64,000 nt of DNA, taken from assembly GCF_002205895.1 (NCBI RefSeq), contig NZ_NJDE01000008.1:124001-188000 (forward strand). The letters run 5' to 3'. Within the stretch, counting starts at the first letter, position 1; the number at the start of each line of letters is the position of its first letter. Shown piece by piece: positions 44,279 to 53,428 of the stretch. This DNA is from Saccharibacillus sp. O23. GTDB taxonomy: Bacteria; Bacillota; Bacilli; Paenibacillales; Paenibacillaceae. Under the pieces are notes generated by a model. The model was given only the letters and a program-made list of their open reading frames with translations, was not told the DNA's origin and did not search any database. The position numbers and the translations under genes are program-made.

Positions 44279-44459
44279 GCTCCCGCCGGGGGCGAGGAGG
44301 AAAGCGCAGGTCCAGTACGCGAAGAGCATGCTTCCGCCGAGGGCGAGGAGGAAGTGCAGGTCCAGTACGCGTAGAGCATGCTTCCGCCGGGGGCGAGGAA
44401 GAGGTGCAGGTCCAGTACGTGAAGAGCATGCTCCCGCCGGCGAGGAGGAAAGTGCAGGA
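44279..44459. repeat. Tandem repeat, 50-base unit, about 3.5 copies
   Basis: The words GTGCAGGTCCAGTACG and AGAGCATGCTTCCGCC recur at a 50-base period (GCAGG at 44306, 44356, 44406, and again at 44454). Copies differ by a few bases, and the last is shortened by two. A period not divisible by three means no reading frame repeats through it, so it is non-coding. It sits upstream of the second CTAACGGA element. The rest of 44095-44278 shows nothing recognisable. Confidence 0.85.
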
Positions 44460-44531
44460 TCGGAACAGAAACGAATAGCGTTTTTGCTGTTTTCCGCTTC
44501 TTTCTCGCCTCTGCTCTCTCTATCCGTCAGG

Positions 44532-44725
44532 CTAACGGAACGAGGTGGCGCTTAAAGCGGGATTCGGGGAGTGCTGCGATCCTAACGGATTCAGATGACG
44601 CTTAGACGGGGAAAAGGCGGAAATAAGCGCGTTTTCGGCCTGTTTGGCAGCGCTAACGGATCTCTTATCCGTTAACGGCGGAAAAGCGGTCAAAAAGGGG
44701 CTCTAACGAACCTACGATCCGTTAG
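44532..44725. repeat. Four-palindrome intergenic element, copy 4 (CTAACGGA family)
   Basis: Units start at 44532, 44582, 44653 and 44703, spaced 50, 71 and 50 bases, exactly as at 5236-5429. As there, the first two end in CGCTTAR and the last two in ATCCGTTA. The linker between units 2 and 3 shares AAAAGGCGGA and TTTTCGGC with the first copy. Total length is 194 bases in both. Confidence 0.85.
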
Positions 44726-44909
44726 AGCCCGCGAAGAAGTGTCGGTCGGAGAGGTGCCCGCAAACAGCGAATTTTCGGTCCGCGTTCAAACACGAGTCTC
44801 GAAAAGCGCACCGCCGAACAAGCGAGCTGCGGTTCCGCGGCCGGGCCGGCGTTTGAGCGGATCGACTTTTTTGTGCATAATGAGAAAAAAGGCCGCGGGA
44901 GGATACGCG

Positions 44910-45602
44910 ATGAAGCAGAACGAGCAGACGATCTACATCGATACGACGTCCGTCAATCTGTGGTTCGGATTTTACGGGCTGGACGAGCCGTCTTCGAACG
45001 AACATGTATGGATTTACGCTACTCCCGATGTCGAAGATCCCGGCAATCTGCTGGCTTGGATCGGCGTCGGTTCGAAAAACCGGCTGCGCGAAATTCTGGA
45101 GGCCGAAGGCGTACCGACGATACTTGGAGATGAAACGGCGGCTGCCGAAGAAGAACCGTTTCTGCAAGAGATCCGCCGCCTGCTGGCATCGGACAAGACG
45201 GAATTCCGCTACTTCTACGACGATCCGCTCAGCGGCAAACTGCGGGAGCTTCCTTATCCGGATCTTCCGAGAGACGAGCGCGGCGCTCTGCCCTGCTTTA
45301 TAGAAGTCTATCCGCCCGCCGAGTATCTGGAACGGGAGACGTTCGAGTCCGGCATCTCGGCTTTTTGCGAAAAATTTCTGAACATTCGGGCGCAAAAGAT
45401 CGTCCATCTGCGGCCGATGCGTATTGAAACCGCGACCGAGGAATACGTCGGATTCGCGGCCGAGCTGCTGAGTCTGCCTCCGATCGACGATGAGCAGATC
45501 GCCGACATCGCCCGGCGCACTTCCCGAAGCGAAAACGAAATCCGCCGTCTGCTCGCCGAAGCGGAACGATCGAAATCGAACAAATCTAACGAACGCGATT
45601 AA
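44910..45602 (+). CDS. Unknown acidic 230-residue protein
   Basis: The protein is rich in Glu, Leu and Asp, without signal peptide or membrane segments, so it is probably cytoplasmic. A helical C-terminus (IADIARRTSRSENEIRRLLA) looks like a small three-helix domain. The ATG at 44910 lies 8 bases after GGGAGGA; an upstream in-frame ATG is rejected. No family is recognised. It stands alone between repeats and its own terminator, convergent with the MATE gene. Confidence 0.68.
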   Translation: MKQNEQTIYIDTTSVNLWFGFYGLDEPSSNEHVWIYATPDVEDPGNLLAWIGVGSKNRLREILEAEGVPTILGDETAAAEEEPFLQEIRRLLASDKTEFRYFYDDPLSGKLRELPYPDLPRDERGALPCFIEVYPPAEYLERETFESGISAFCEKFLNIRAQKIVHLRPMRIETATEEYVGFAAELLSLPPIDDEQIADIARRTSRSENEIRRLLAEAERSKSNKSNERD

Positions 45603-45631
45603 CCGACTTCGAGCAGCCGAACCGCAAAGCA

Positions 45632-45678
45632 AAAGCCCGCTTCGCCGCCGAAATCTCAGGCGGAAAAGCGGGCTTTTT
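45632..45678 (+). terminator. Terminator of the unknown 230-residue gene
   Basis: AAAGCCCGCTT and AAGCGGGCTTT form an 11-base stem with an inner CGCC/GGCG pair. It is followed by TT and sits 30 bases past the stop. No gene is seen in 45679-45833. Confidence 0.85.
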
Positions 45679-45833
45679 CGATTGGAACGAACGGCTGGGT
45701 CAAGCTGCAAGCGGAGAGGGAACGGCACGATCGCGAGCAGGCCGACGCTGCCTGTGTCCGGGCTTCGTCGCCAAGCGAATGTTTCGAACGTTCCGCCCTC
45801 CCGCTTCGCCTTCGTCCCTGCTCTTTTTTCCTT

Positions 45834-47255
45834 TTATGCCGAAGGAGCGGCAGGAGGCACCAAGTTCTCGCTTTGTTCCGCTTCATGATGCTGCACGAGC
45901 GAATGCTTTTTCCAGACGCGGCTTTTCCAGCGCATGTACATGACCGATACGCGGATCCATTCGTCGGCGGCGATCGCCAGCCAGATTCCCGGCAGCCCCA
46001 TATTGAGTTGGAACACGAGGACGTAACCGAGCGGCAGGCTGATGCCGACCATCGAGACGAGGCCTACGTAGACCGGGAATTTCGCGTCGCCGGCCGCGCG
46101 GAGGGAGCCGATCACGATCATATTGAACGTGCGCGCCGTCTCCAGCACGATGCTCAGCACGAGCACCTGCGTTGCCATGCGGATAATGTCCGCGTCGTCG
46201 GTGAAGATGCCGACCAACGGATGACGCAGCATAATCACGACCAGATCGACGATGACCGTAATGACGATCGCCCGTTTGACGCTGTTCCACACTTGGTGGT
46301 AGGCGTCTTCTTTGCGGTTCGCTCCGACCAGACGTCCGACGATAATGCCCGTGCCCATCGCGACCGCGACGGCGAACAAATAGATGAACATCGAGATGTT
46401 CGTGGCGTACTGACGGGCGGCCAACGCCTGCGCGCCGAGGAACGTCACGTAGAAGAAGAAAATCATCTGGCACGACTGATACGTGATCTGTTCAAGGGCC
46501 GAAGGCACGCCGATGCGCAGAATTTTCATCACGTATTCGCGGGTCAGGTTGAAGTAGAACTTGAACTGGATGCGGACTTCCATGACTTGATACAGCATCC
46601 ACAACAGAACCACGGCAGCGACCGCCCGGCTGGCTACGGTCGAGATCGCGGCACCTTCGACGCCCATAGCCGGCAGGCCCATATGGCCGAAGATGAGCAG
46701 ATAACCGCCCGTGACGCTCAGCACGTTCATCCCGAGCGCGACGAACATCGTAAGCTTCGTTTGCCCGTAAGTACGAATCGTGGCCGACAGCATATTGATC
46801 AAGGCTTGAAGGAAGATCCCGCCGCCGACGATATGCAGATAAGACTTGGCATAGACCAGAATTTCCCCGTGCAGATTCAACGCCACCATAAGATGATGGC
46901 CGAAGACGAGGAAGATCGCGCTCATCGTCAGGCCGAGCATCAGGTTGAGGGTCAGCGAGAGGCCGGAGATCTTCGCGGCTTCGTAATGATTGCGCGCCCC
47001 CAAATATTGCGCGATAACGATGGCGGCACCGTTACCGACGACTTCAAGGATCAGGATGGCGATCGAGATGACCTGGTTAGCCGCGCCTACCGCCGCTACC
47101 GCGTCATCCGACACGCCGCTGAGCATCATCGTATCCGTGATCCCCATCAACATAAACAAAAAGACTTCCAAGAATATCGGCCAGGTTAAACGGAACAGAT
47201 TGAATTCGCGCTCCAGCGGCACGCCGCTCGAGGCCGACCCGTTCTTCGTTTTCAT
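45834..47255 (-). CDS. MATE-family multidrug/cation antiporter
   Basis: The 473-residue membrane protein has twelve hydrophobic segments in two related halves, the MATE plan. It starts near FRLTWPIFLEVFLFMLMGITDTMML, typical of the first helix, and has VGNGAAIVIAQYLGAR in helix 2. MATE proteins export drugs or metabolites in exchange for Na+ or H+; the cargo is unknown. The ATG at 47255 follows GAAGGAGG, and a longer frame upstream lacks a ribosome site. It lies about 200 bases downstream of a diguanylate cyclase gene, probably with its own promoter. Confidence 0.92.
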   Translation of the reverse strand: MKTKNGSASSGVPLEREFNLFRLTWPIFLEVFLFMLMGITDTMMLSGVSDDAVAAVGAANQVISIAILILEVVGNGAAIVIAQYLGARNHYEAAKISGLSLTLNLMLGLTMSAIFLVFGHHLMVALNLHGEILVYAKSYLHIVGGGIFLQALINMLSATIRTYGQTKLTMFVALGMNVLSVTGGYLLIFGHMGLPAMGVEGAAISTVASRAVAAVVLLWMLYQVMEVRIQFKFYFNLTREYVMKILRIGVPSALEQITYQSCQMIFFFYVTFLGAQALAARQYATNISMFIYLFAVAVAMGTGIIVGRLVGANRKEDAYHQVWNSVKRAIVITVIVDLVVIMLRHPLVGIFTDDADIIRMATQVLVLSIVLETARTFNMIVIGSLRAAGDAKFPVYVGLVSMVGISLPLGYVLVFQLNMGLPGIWLAIAADEWIRVSVMYMRWKSRVWKKHSLVQHHEAEQSENLVPPAAPSA

Positions 47256-47457
47256 CTCTTCACCCTCCTTCGATCGTTCGTATAAGATCAGGATTCCGCT
47301 TCGGACAAAGCGAAACCGATTCAAAACAAACGTATCTTAGCACGGCGAAGTTGAAAAATCATCCCTTTTTCCGAAATTTCCTGAAAATCATATAAAACAC
47401 TCTTGAAGCTTCCTTATTTGCATATAAACTTTTCAAAGCCGAACACGAAGACGGCGC

Positions 47458-48654
47458 TTAGACGCGGGCGCGTTCCAATTCGCGGGCCGGCATCGCAACC
47501 GACGATTCCGCGTAATGCGGTTCGGCCCGCTGAATCCGGTTGCGTCCTGCCCGCTTGGCCTCGTACAGAGCCATGTCGCAGCATTTGTAGATGCGCTCCA
47601 GATCCGATCCGTGCCGCGGCACGAACGTCAGCGCCCCGATGCTCAGGGTGTAAGCGCCCTGCGCCGACGCACGAATCCGTTCGGCGAGCAGCGTCGATTC
47701 GGCTTTGGACGTGTCGGGCAGCAGAATCGCGAATTCGTCTCCTCCGTAACGGCCGAACAGATCGTCCGGGCGGAGCTGACGGGCGACGATCGCGCTCATC
47801 TCGCGCAGCACCCGATCGCCGATATCATGACCGTGCGTGTCGTTGATGCCTTTGAACCCGTCGATATCGAACAGCAAGAACGAGACCGGAAGATTGCGTT
47901 TGGCATGACGATCGAGAATCGCCGAAGCTTTGTTCAGGAACGTGCGGCGATTCCAGATCTGCGTCAGATCGTCCAGACTGGCCAGACGGACCAATTCTTC
48001 GTCGGACTTCTGTTTGGCGAGCAGCACGAAGCCGGTATTCGCCAACACCATCGTCAGATACGAAGAGATCGAGAACAAGTTCTGGCTGACGCCCGCCGTA
48101 AGAAGAGCGGTCGTTCCGCCGGAAAAAGAAGCCGCTCCCGCCCGGACGAACAAAGCGGCGGCCACGAAACCGTACAATCCGCCCATCAAGCGGCGCAGCG
48201 CCGTGGCGCGCGGCTCGATCAGCAGCTTCAACGCGGGCGGCGCGATCAGTACCGCTGAGAAGACCGAAGCGACCACGATGCGAACGTACTCGTAATTGTA
48301 GAAAAAGACGACGCCGTTAAACGTCAATATCGCGAGCAGCGTCACCCCGATACCGATACGGCGGGACCGTACCGACAGGGTTCCGTGCATTCTCAGCAGC
48401 GCGGCCGCTTCCAGCGCCGTCCCGATCAGCAGCAGCGTATTGACGAGCGAAATCACGAGCCGATCGTCCAAAAAACTTCCTTTGAGGATCATCAGCGTCC
48501 AAGCGGCGGCTTGCAGCAGCTTGGCGACATAGAAAGCGGAAATCAATCCATCCCGGCTCTCGCTGCGACGATAAGCGCTAAGCAGCACGACGGTAAAGAT
48601 ATGACCGCAAATCAGAAAAACGTATACCGTCTGCGGATCAAAGCGAAAAGACAT
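47458..48654 (-). CDS. Membrane-bound GGDEF diguanylate cyclase
   Basis: The 398-residue protein has seven predicted membrane helices (1-215) and a GGDEF domain at about 222-390. The active-site motif GGDEF is intact at 304-308, and the inhibitory RxxD site (RPDD, 295-298) lies five residues before it. It should thus make cyclic di-GMP and be product-inhibited. The ribosome site is weak. It follows the GNAT gene by 21 bases on the same strand. No EAL or PilZ gene is near. Confidence 0.92.
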   Translation of the reverse strand: MSFRFDPQTVYVFLICGHIFTVVLLSAYRRSESRDGLISAFYVAKLLQAAAWTLMILKGSFLDDRLVISLVNTLLLIGTALEAAALLRMHGTLSVRSRRIGIGVTLLAILTFNGVVFFYNYEYVRIVVASVFSAVLIAPPALKLLIEPRATALRRLMGGLYGFVAAALFVRAGAASFSGGTTALLTAGVSQNLFSISSYLTMVLANTGFVLLAKQKSDEELVRLASLDDLTQIWNRRTFLNKASAILDRHAKRNLPVSFLLFDIDGFKGINDTHGHDIGDRVLREMSAIVARQLRPDDLFGRYGGDEFAILLPDTSKAESTLLAERIRASAQGAYTLSIGALTFVPRHGSDLERIYKCCDMALYEAKRAGRNRIQRAEPHYAESSVAMPARELERARV

Positions 48655-48675
48655 GGCCGTTTCTCACGCTTCCCT

Positions 48676-49197
48676 TCAGATATTCAACCGAGCTATGTCG
48701 TGCCAACGCAGCGCGATCTCCGTAAAGTCTTCTTCGCCGATGCGAATAGATTTGCGTTCCAATTCCTCGCCTCCGAGTTTACCGTAAAAATGAACGGCCG
48801 GATTCTGTTCCAGCACCCACACCATCAACGAGCGATATCCTTTTTCGCGCAGCACGTCCAGCATCCGTCGGAACATTTCCCGGCCGATTCCTTTGCGCTG
48901 TTCGCTTTGCAGCAGATATACGGCATACAGCTCCGCTTCGTGCGCATGCCCCGAGTCGCGATCGATGCCGTAATCGAGAAATCCGCAGATCTGCCCCCGA
49001 TCGTTCTCGGCGACGATGACCCCTTCTCCCGGTTCCGGTTCGCTCAAACGTTTCTCCCACCGATTCCAACGTTCCTCCACGGAAAGCTTGTCGAGGTACG
49101 CGTCCGCGATGATGCCTTTGTACGTGGTCTTCCAGCTGTCGACATGAACCTGCGCGATGCCTGCGGCATCTTCGAGCCTGGCAAATCTGATCTTCAT
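48676..49197 (-). CDS. GNAT-family N-acetyltransferase
   Basis: The 173-residue protein has the acetyl-CoA loop QRKGIGREMF near residue 100 and typical flanking strands (AELYAVYLL, SLMVWVLEQNPAVHFYGKLGG). The N-terminal IRFARLEDAAGIAQVHVDSWKT is common in this group. It probably acetylates a small amine or a ribosomal protein. The ATG follows GAGGAG. It is followed after 21 bases by the diguanylate cyclase gene and preceded by the glgP terminator. Confidence 0.88.
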   Translation of the reverse strand: MKIRFARLEDAAGIAQVHVDSWKTTYKGIIADAYLDKLSVEERWNRWEKRLSEPEPGEGVIVAENDRGQICGFLDYGIDRDSGHAHEAELYAVYLLQSEQRKGIGREMFRRMLDVLREKGYRSLMVWVLEQNPAVHFYGKLGGEELERKSIRIGEEDFTEIALRWHDIARLNI

Positions 49198-49346
49198 CGG
49201 GTTCGCTCCTCTACTATGAATGAGGCGGAGGATGATATCCGTACCGCCGATACCGCCAAGATTAAGGTACGAGAATATAGGATTCGGCGCGCCTTGCTTA
49301 ATTCCTGCTGTTTATCCCCCGTCAATATCAAGTTTTTTCCATAAGC

Positions 49347-49376
49347 AAAAAGAGCCGCTCCTGAAGGAGCGGCTCT
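49347..49376 (-). terminator. Terminator of the glycogen operon
   Basis: AGAGCCGCTCC and its perfect complement enclose a 4-base loop. On the minus strand the stem runs into TTTT. It lies 33 bases past the glgP stop. Confidence 0.92.
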
Positions 49377-49408
49377 CTGGGTCCGGCAGAAAGAAAAAAT
49401 TCAGAAGC

Positions 49409-51862
49409 TTAACGCGTTCCGTGCACGCCTTCGCGGCTGAAGATCGGCTTGATGCCCCAGATCTCCGTCGCGTATTCGTTGATCGTGCGGTCGCCGGCAA
49501 AACGTCCCGACTTCGCGATGTTGATGATCGACTTTCTCGCCCATTCTTTGGAATTGCGATAGTCCATGCCGATCCGTTCCTGCGTATCCGCGTAGCCGGC
49601 AAAATCGCGCAGCACGAAATATTCGTCATTGTGGCTCAGCAGCGAGTGATAGATCGGATCGAACGATTGACCGTACTGGCAGAAAGGTCCCGGATAGATC
49701 AGTTGATCCAGAACGCGCTTCACGCGTTCGTCTTCGTGATAGATCGCTTGGGCGGAATAGCCGCCTTCGCGGTAATATTTCTCGACTTCTTCCACGCGCA
49801 GCCCGAACAGGTACATCGCTTCGTCGCCGAGCGATTCGTACATCTCGACGTTGGCTCCGTCGAGCGTTCCGACGGTGACGGCTCCGTTCATCATCAACTT
49901 CATGTTGCCCGTGCCGGAAGCTTCTTTGCCCGCGGTCGAGATCTGCTCGCTGACGTCGGCTGCCGGAATGATCTTCTCGGCAAGCGACACCGAGTAGTTC
50001 TCCAAGAAGAAGACGTTCAACAGATCTTTGGTCTGCGGATCGTTATTGACCGTATTGGCGATATTGTTGATCAGCTTGATGATCTGCTTCGCCATGTAAT
50101 AGCCCGGAGCGGCTTTGGCGCCGAAGATGAACGTTCGCGGCGTCAAGTCGAGCGTCGGGTTATCTTTGATGCGGTTGTAGAGGTCCATGATATGCAGCGC
50201 GTTCAGCAGTTGGCGTTTGTAAGCGTGCAGACGTTTGACTTGAACATCGAAGATCGAATTCGTATCGACCGTCACGCCGTGTTTCTTATAAATGTAAGAA
50301 GCCAAACGTTCTTTGTTCGTGTGCTTCACGCTGCGGATCTTGTCTTGGAACACGGCGTCGTCGGCATGAGCCAACAGATCGTTCAAGCGATCCGGCCGCG
50401 TTTTCCAATCGGAACCGATCGCGCCTTCGATCACTTCCGCCAGCGACGGATTGGCGTGCATCAGCCAGCGGCGGTGCGTGATCCCGTTCGTTTTGTTGTT
50501 AAAACGTTCCGGGTACAGCTCGTAGAAGTCTTTCATCTCGCGTTTCTTCAAAATGTCCGTATGCAGCGCGGCTACGCCGTTGATGCTGTGGCTGCCGTGA
50601 ATCGCCAAGTGGGCCATCTTGACCTGACCGTCGGCGATGATCGCCATGCGGGACACGCGGTCCTGTTCGCCGGGATATTCTTCGAGCAGCGAGGCGCAGA
50701 AACGCCGGTTCATCTCTTCGATGATCATGTACACGCGCGGCAGAAGCTCGCGAACCATTTGCTCCGGCCAAGTCTCCAGCGCTTCGCTCAGGATCGTGTG
50801 GTTGGTGTAAGAGACGACGCTCGTTACGATCTCCCACGCTTCGTCCCAACCGAATTCCTTTTCGTCCATCAGGATACGCATCAATTCCGGAATCGCGAGA
50901 GTCGGGTGCGTGTCGTTGATATGAATCGCGACTTTTTCGGCCAGACGATCGTAAGGCAAACGAAGCTTATCGAACGTCCGAAGGATACTTTGCACGCCGG
51001 CCGAACACAGGAAATATTCCTGCTTCAAGCGCAGCAGCTTGCCCGCATATTCCGAATCGTCCGGGTAGAGGAATTCGGAGACCGTCTCGACCGAACGTTT
51101 ATAGTCGAGGAAGTTGTAATAGTTGCCGCTCGGGCTTCCGAAACCTCGCGTCGGATCGGCTGCCGATTCCGCGCTCCACAGACGCAGCGTATTGACGGCC
51201 GAATTCTCGTATCCTACGACCGGAACGTCATAAGGCACCGCCCAGACATCTTCGCCGTTCTTGGTCTCGAACACTTCTTTGCCGTCCACTTCTCTCATCT
51301 CGACGTTGCCCCAGAAGCGGACGTTCACTCTTTTGTCGCTGCGGCGCACTTCCCAGACGTTGCCTTTTTGCAGCCAGTAATCCGGAAGCTCGACTTGGTG
51401 GCCGTCGATGATCTTCTGTTCGAACAACCCGTATTTGTAGCGGATGCCGTTGCCGTGACCCGCGTAACCGAGCGAAGCGAGAGAATCGAGGAAACAAGCC
51501 GCCAGACGGCCGAGACCTCCGTTGCCGAGTCCCGCGTCGGCTTCTTGCTCTTCGATGTCTTCCAGATCCCAGCCCAGTTCGCCGAGACCTTCGCGTACCG
51601 TTTGCAGCACGCCCAGATTCAGCAGGTTGTTGCCGAGCAGGCGGCCGATCAAGAACTCCATCGAGAAATAATAAACCTGACGTTGACCGTGCTCCAGATA
51701 AGTCCGGTTCGTCGCGGCCCAGTTCTGGCCGATCTGTTCCCGAACCATGCTGCCGAGCGCGGCATAGATATCGTCTTCCGTCACCTCATGTATTTGGCGT
51801 CCGGTCTTGCCGATCAGGCGCTGTTTGAATTCGTTTTTGAAATTCTCTTTATTGGAAAACAT
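49409..51862 (-). CDS. glgP: Glycogen phosphorylase
   Basis: The 817-residue enzyme releases glucose-1-phosphate from glycogen with phosphate and pyridoxal phosphate. It starts the conserved core at YYFSMEFLIGRLLGNN and has GLGNGGLGRLAACFLDS near residue 110. The PLP-Lys lies in EASGTGNMKLMMNG near 648. The ATG follows AAAGGGGC. It is third after glgC and glgD with a 266-base gap, which has a hairpin (CCGGATTC/GAATCCGG near 52009-52025), so it may have its own promoter or be partly uncoupled. Confidence 0.97.
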   Translation of the reverse strand: MFSNKENFKNEFKQRLIGKTGRQIHEVTEDDIYAALGSMVREQIGQNWAATNRTYLEHGQRQVYYFSMEFLIGRLLGNNLLNLGVLQTVREGLGELGWDLEDIEEQEADAGLGNGGLGRLAACFLDSLASLGYAGHGNGIRYKYGLFEQKIIDGHQVELPDYWLQKGNVWEVRRSDKRVNVRFWGNVEMREVDGKEVFETKNGEDVWAVPYDVPVVGYENSAVNTLRLWSAESAADPTRGFGSPSGNYYNFLDYKRSVETVSEFLYPDDSEYAGKLLRLKQEYFLCSAGVQSILRTFDKLRLPYDRLAEKVAIHINDTHPTLAIPELMRILMDEKEFGWDEAWEIVTSVVSYTNHTILSEALETWPEQMVRELLPRVYMIIEEMNRRFCASLLEEYPGEQDRVSRMAIIADGQVKMAHLAIHGSHSINGVAALHTDILKKREMKDFYELYPERFNNKTNGITHRRWLMHANPSLAEVIEGAIGSDWKTRPDRLNDLLAHADDAVFQDKIRSVKHTNKERLASYIYKKHGVTVDTNSIFDVQVKRLHAYKRQLLNALHIMDLYNRIKDNPTLDLTPRTFIFGAKAAPGYYMAKQIIKLINNIANTVNNDPQTKDLLNVFFLENYSVSLAEKIIPAADVSEQISTAGKEASGTGNMKLMMNGAVTVGTLDGANVEMYESLGDEAMYLFGLRVEEVEKYYREGGYSAQAIYHEDERVKRVLDQLIYPGPFCQYGQSFDPIYHSLLSHNDEYFVLRDFAGYADTQERIGMDYRNSKEWARKSIINIAKSGRFAGDRTINEYATEIWGIKPIFSREGVHGTR

Positions 51863-52128
51863 GGGTAAGCCCCTTTCCCGTTTCGCCGAATCCGAGCTCC
51901 GGCGGCGGACGAATAAAGTAAAGTATGGTTTTGTTGAAACGACTCAACCGTCGGGGTATCGCTAAAGATTATATCAGCTTATAAAAAAGCCTTCCACAAC
52001 CGGATTCGAAAAGAATCCGGCTCAGAAGACCTGCGGTTTAATTATATATCGACCAATTCGGTACTTTTTTATAGACGAGTCTTACGAATTTTGTCGATTT
52101 TTTACAGTTGGCGCACGTTAAGACCGGG

Positions 52129-53232
52129 CTACAACGTGCTGCGTTTCGCGATCACGAACGGACGGCGAGGATCTCCCACCAACGTGCGGTTCTCGGTCAA
52201 CTGCACGTCTTTGTCCAGAATGACGTTCTCGACGATCGCTCCCGCTTCGATCACGCATTTCTGCATGATGATCGAATTGATGACTTTTGCTCCTTTTTCG
52301 ACTTTGACGCCGCGGAACAGAACGCTTCCTTCCACTTCTCCGGCAATGCGGCAGCCGTTCGCCACAAGCGAATTGCTGACTTTCGCGCCTTCGAGGTATT
52401 TGGTCGGAGCTTCGTATTTGATCTTGGTGTGCACCGGCATATCGGGCGAGAAGAGCTGTTTGTATTTTTCCGGCTCGAGCAGTTCGAGGCTGTTCTTGTA
52501 GTAGCTCTCGATCGAGTTGATGACCGCATGATAGCCTTTGTATTCGTAGGCCGCGATCTTCAAGCCGTTCGGATTCTTCAAGATGGCGTCGCGGAAGAAA
52601 TAACTGTCGCCGTGCGCGATGCAGTATTCCATCTGCTGCAAGAACAGATTCTTTTCCATGATGAACAGTTCGATGTAGAGGTTATGGTTGCCTTTTTCAT
52701 GATGAATGCCGCTGACGAAGCCTTCTTCGTCGATATCGACGCGGAAGCAAGGCTCGTGTTCCGGCGAAAATTCGTCCACGCGTTTGTATACGACGGTGAC
52801 GTCCGCGCCTTTGGCTTTGTGATACTCGCCCAATTCGCAGAAATCGACCTTCGACAAATGCTGGCTGCCGGAATGCACCACGTATTCGCCGCTGCTGCGC
52901 GCGAAGAAGTCGCGGTTGTTGTGCATATGCTGAAGATCGCCCGCGGAAATGTCGGTCGGATCGTTCCAGTCCGGCGGAAGGATGAACAGCCCGCCGCGTT
53001 TGCGGTTCAGATCCCACGGGCCGCCTTCGCCCAGATGGTCGAGCAGCGAACGGTATTTGCGCCGTACGAACAGCGCGATGTCCTGCACGCCCGCGCTCAT
53101 CATGTTGGACAGCGCGAAGTCGATCAGCCGGTAACGTCCGGCAAAAGGAACGGCCGCTCCCGCGCGGAAGTAAGTCAGTTCGTTTAACTGGTCCAGCTCG
53201 TGATCCAAGTTGATTACACCCATGAGTTTCAT
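52129..53232 (-). CDS. glgD: Glucose-1-phosphate adenylyltransferase-like subunit GlgD
   Basis: The 367-residue protein has the sugar-nucleotidyltransferase fold with a left-handed helix at the C-terminus. It lacks the full GGxGxRL loop, as is known of the Firmicutes GlgD subunit, which has little activity alone and tunes GlgC. The start MKLMGVINLDHE is typical. The ribosome site is weak (GGGACGG). It follows glgC by about 200 bases that contain an AATCGCCG hairpin near 53373-53403. Confidence 0.93.
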   Translation of the reverse strand: MKLMGVINLDHELDQLNELTYFRAGAAVPFAGRYRLIDFALSNMMSAGVQDIALFVRRKYRSLLDHLGEGGPWDLNRKRGGLFILPPDWNDPTDISAGDLQHMHNNRDFFARSSGEYVVHSGSQHLSKVDFCELGEYHKAKGADVTVVYKRVDEFSPEHEPCFRVDIDEEGFVSGIHHEKGNHNLYIELFIMEKNLFLQQMEYCIAHGDSYFFRDAILKNPNGLKIAAYEYKGYHAVINSIESYYKNSLELLEPEKYKQLFSPDMPVHTKIKYEAPTKYLEGAKVSNSLVANGCRIAGEVEGSVLFRGVKVEKGAKVINSIIMQKCVIEAGAIVENVILDKDVQLTENRTLVGDPRRPFVIAKRSTL

Positions 53233-53428
53233 GGTTCCACCGTCCCTTTTAGGCTTTCTTTGGGTTTCGGCTTTTTGAGAATCCTATTCGTTAAGGAAGC
53301 GTGAGGGCTTCGTCAAGAACGGGAAATTCTCAAAAATCCGCAACATGTATCGTGATTAATTATTTTTGAATTTAGGGCGAATCGCCGTCTTTATCGGCGA
53401 TTGAGTCATGCCGCTGACTCGGGTCTCG

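Noticed and set aside
44279-44459. Repeat array considered as CRISPR
   Set aside because: The units are tandem with no unique spacers, the period is 50 bases, and no cas genes lie nearby.
44071-44555. Small Arg/Gly-rich open frames across the tandem repeat
   Set aside because: The 50-base period changes frame at each copy, and no frame has a ribosome site.
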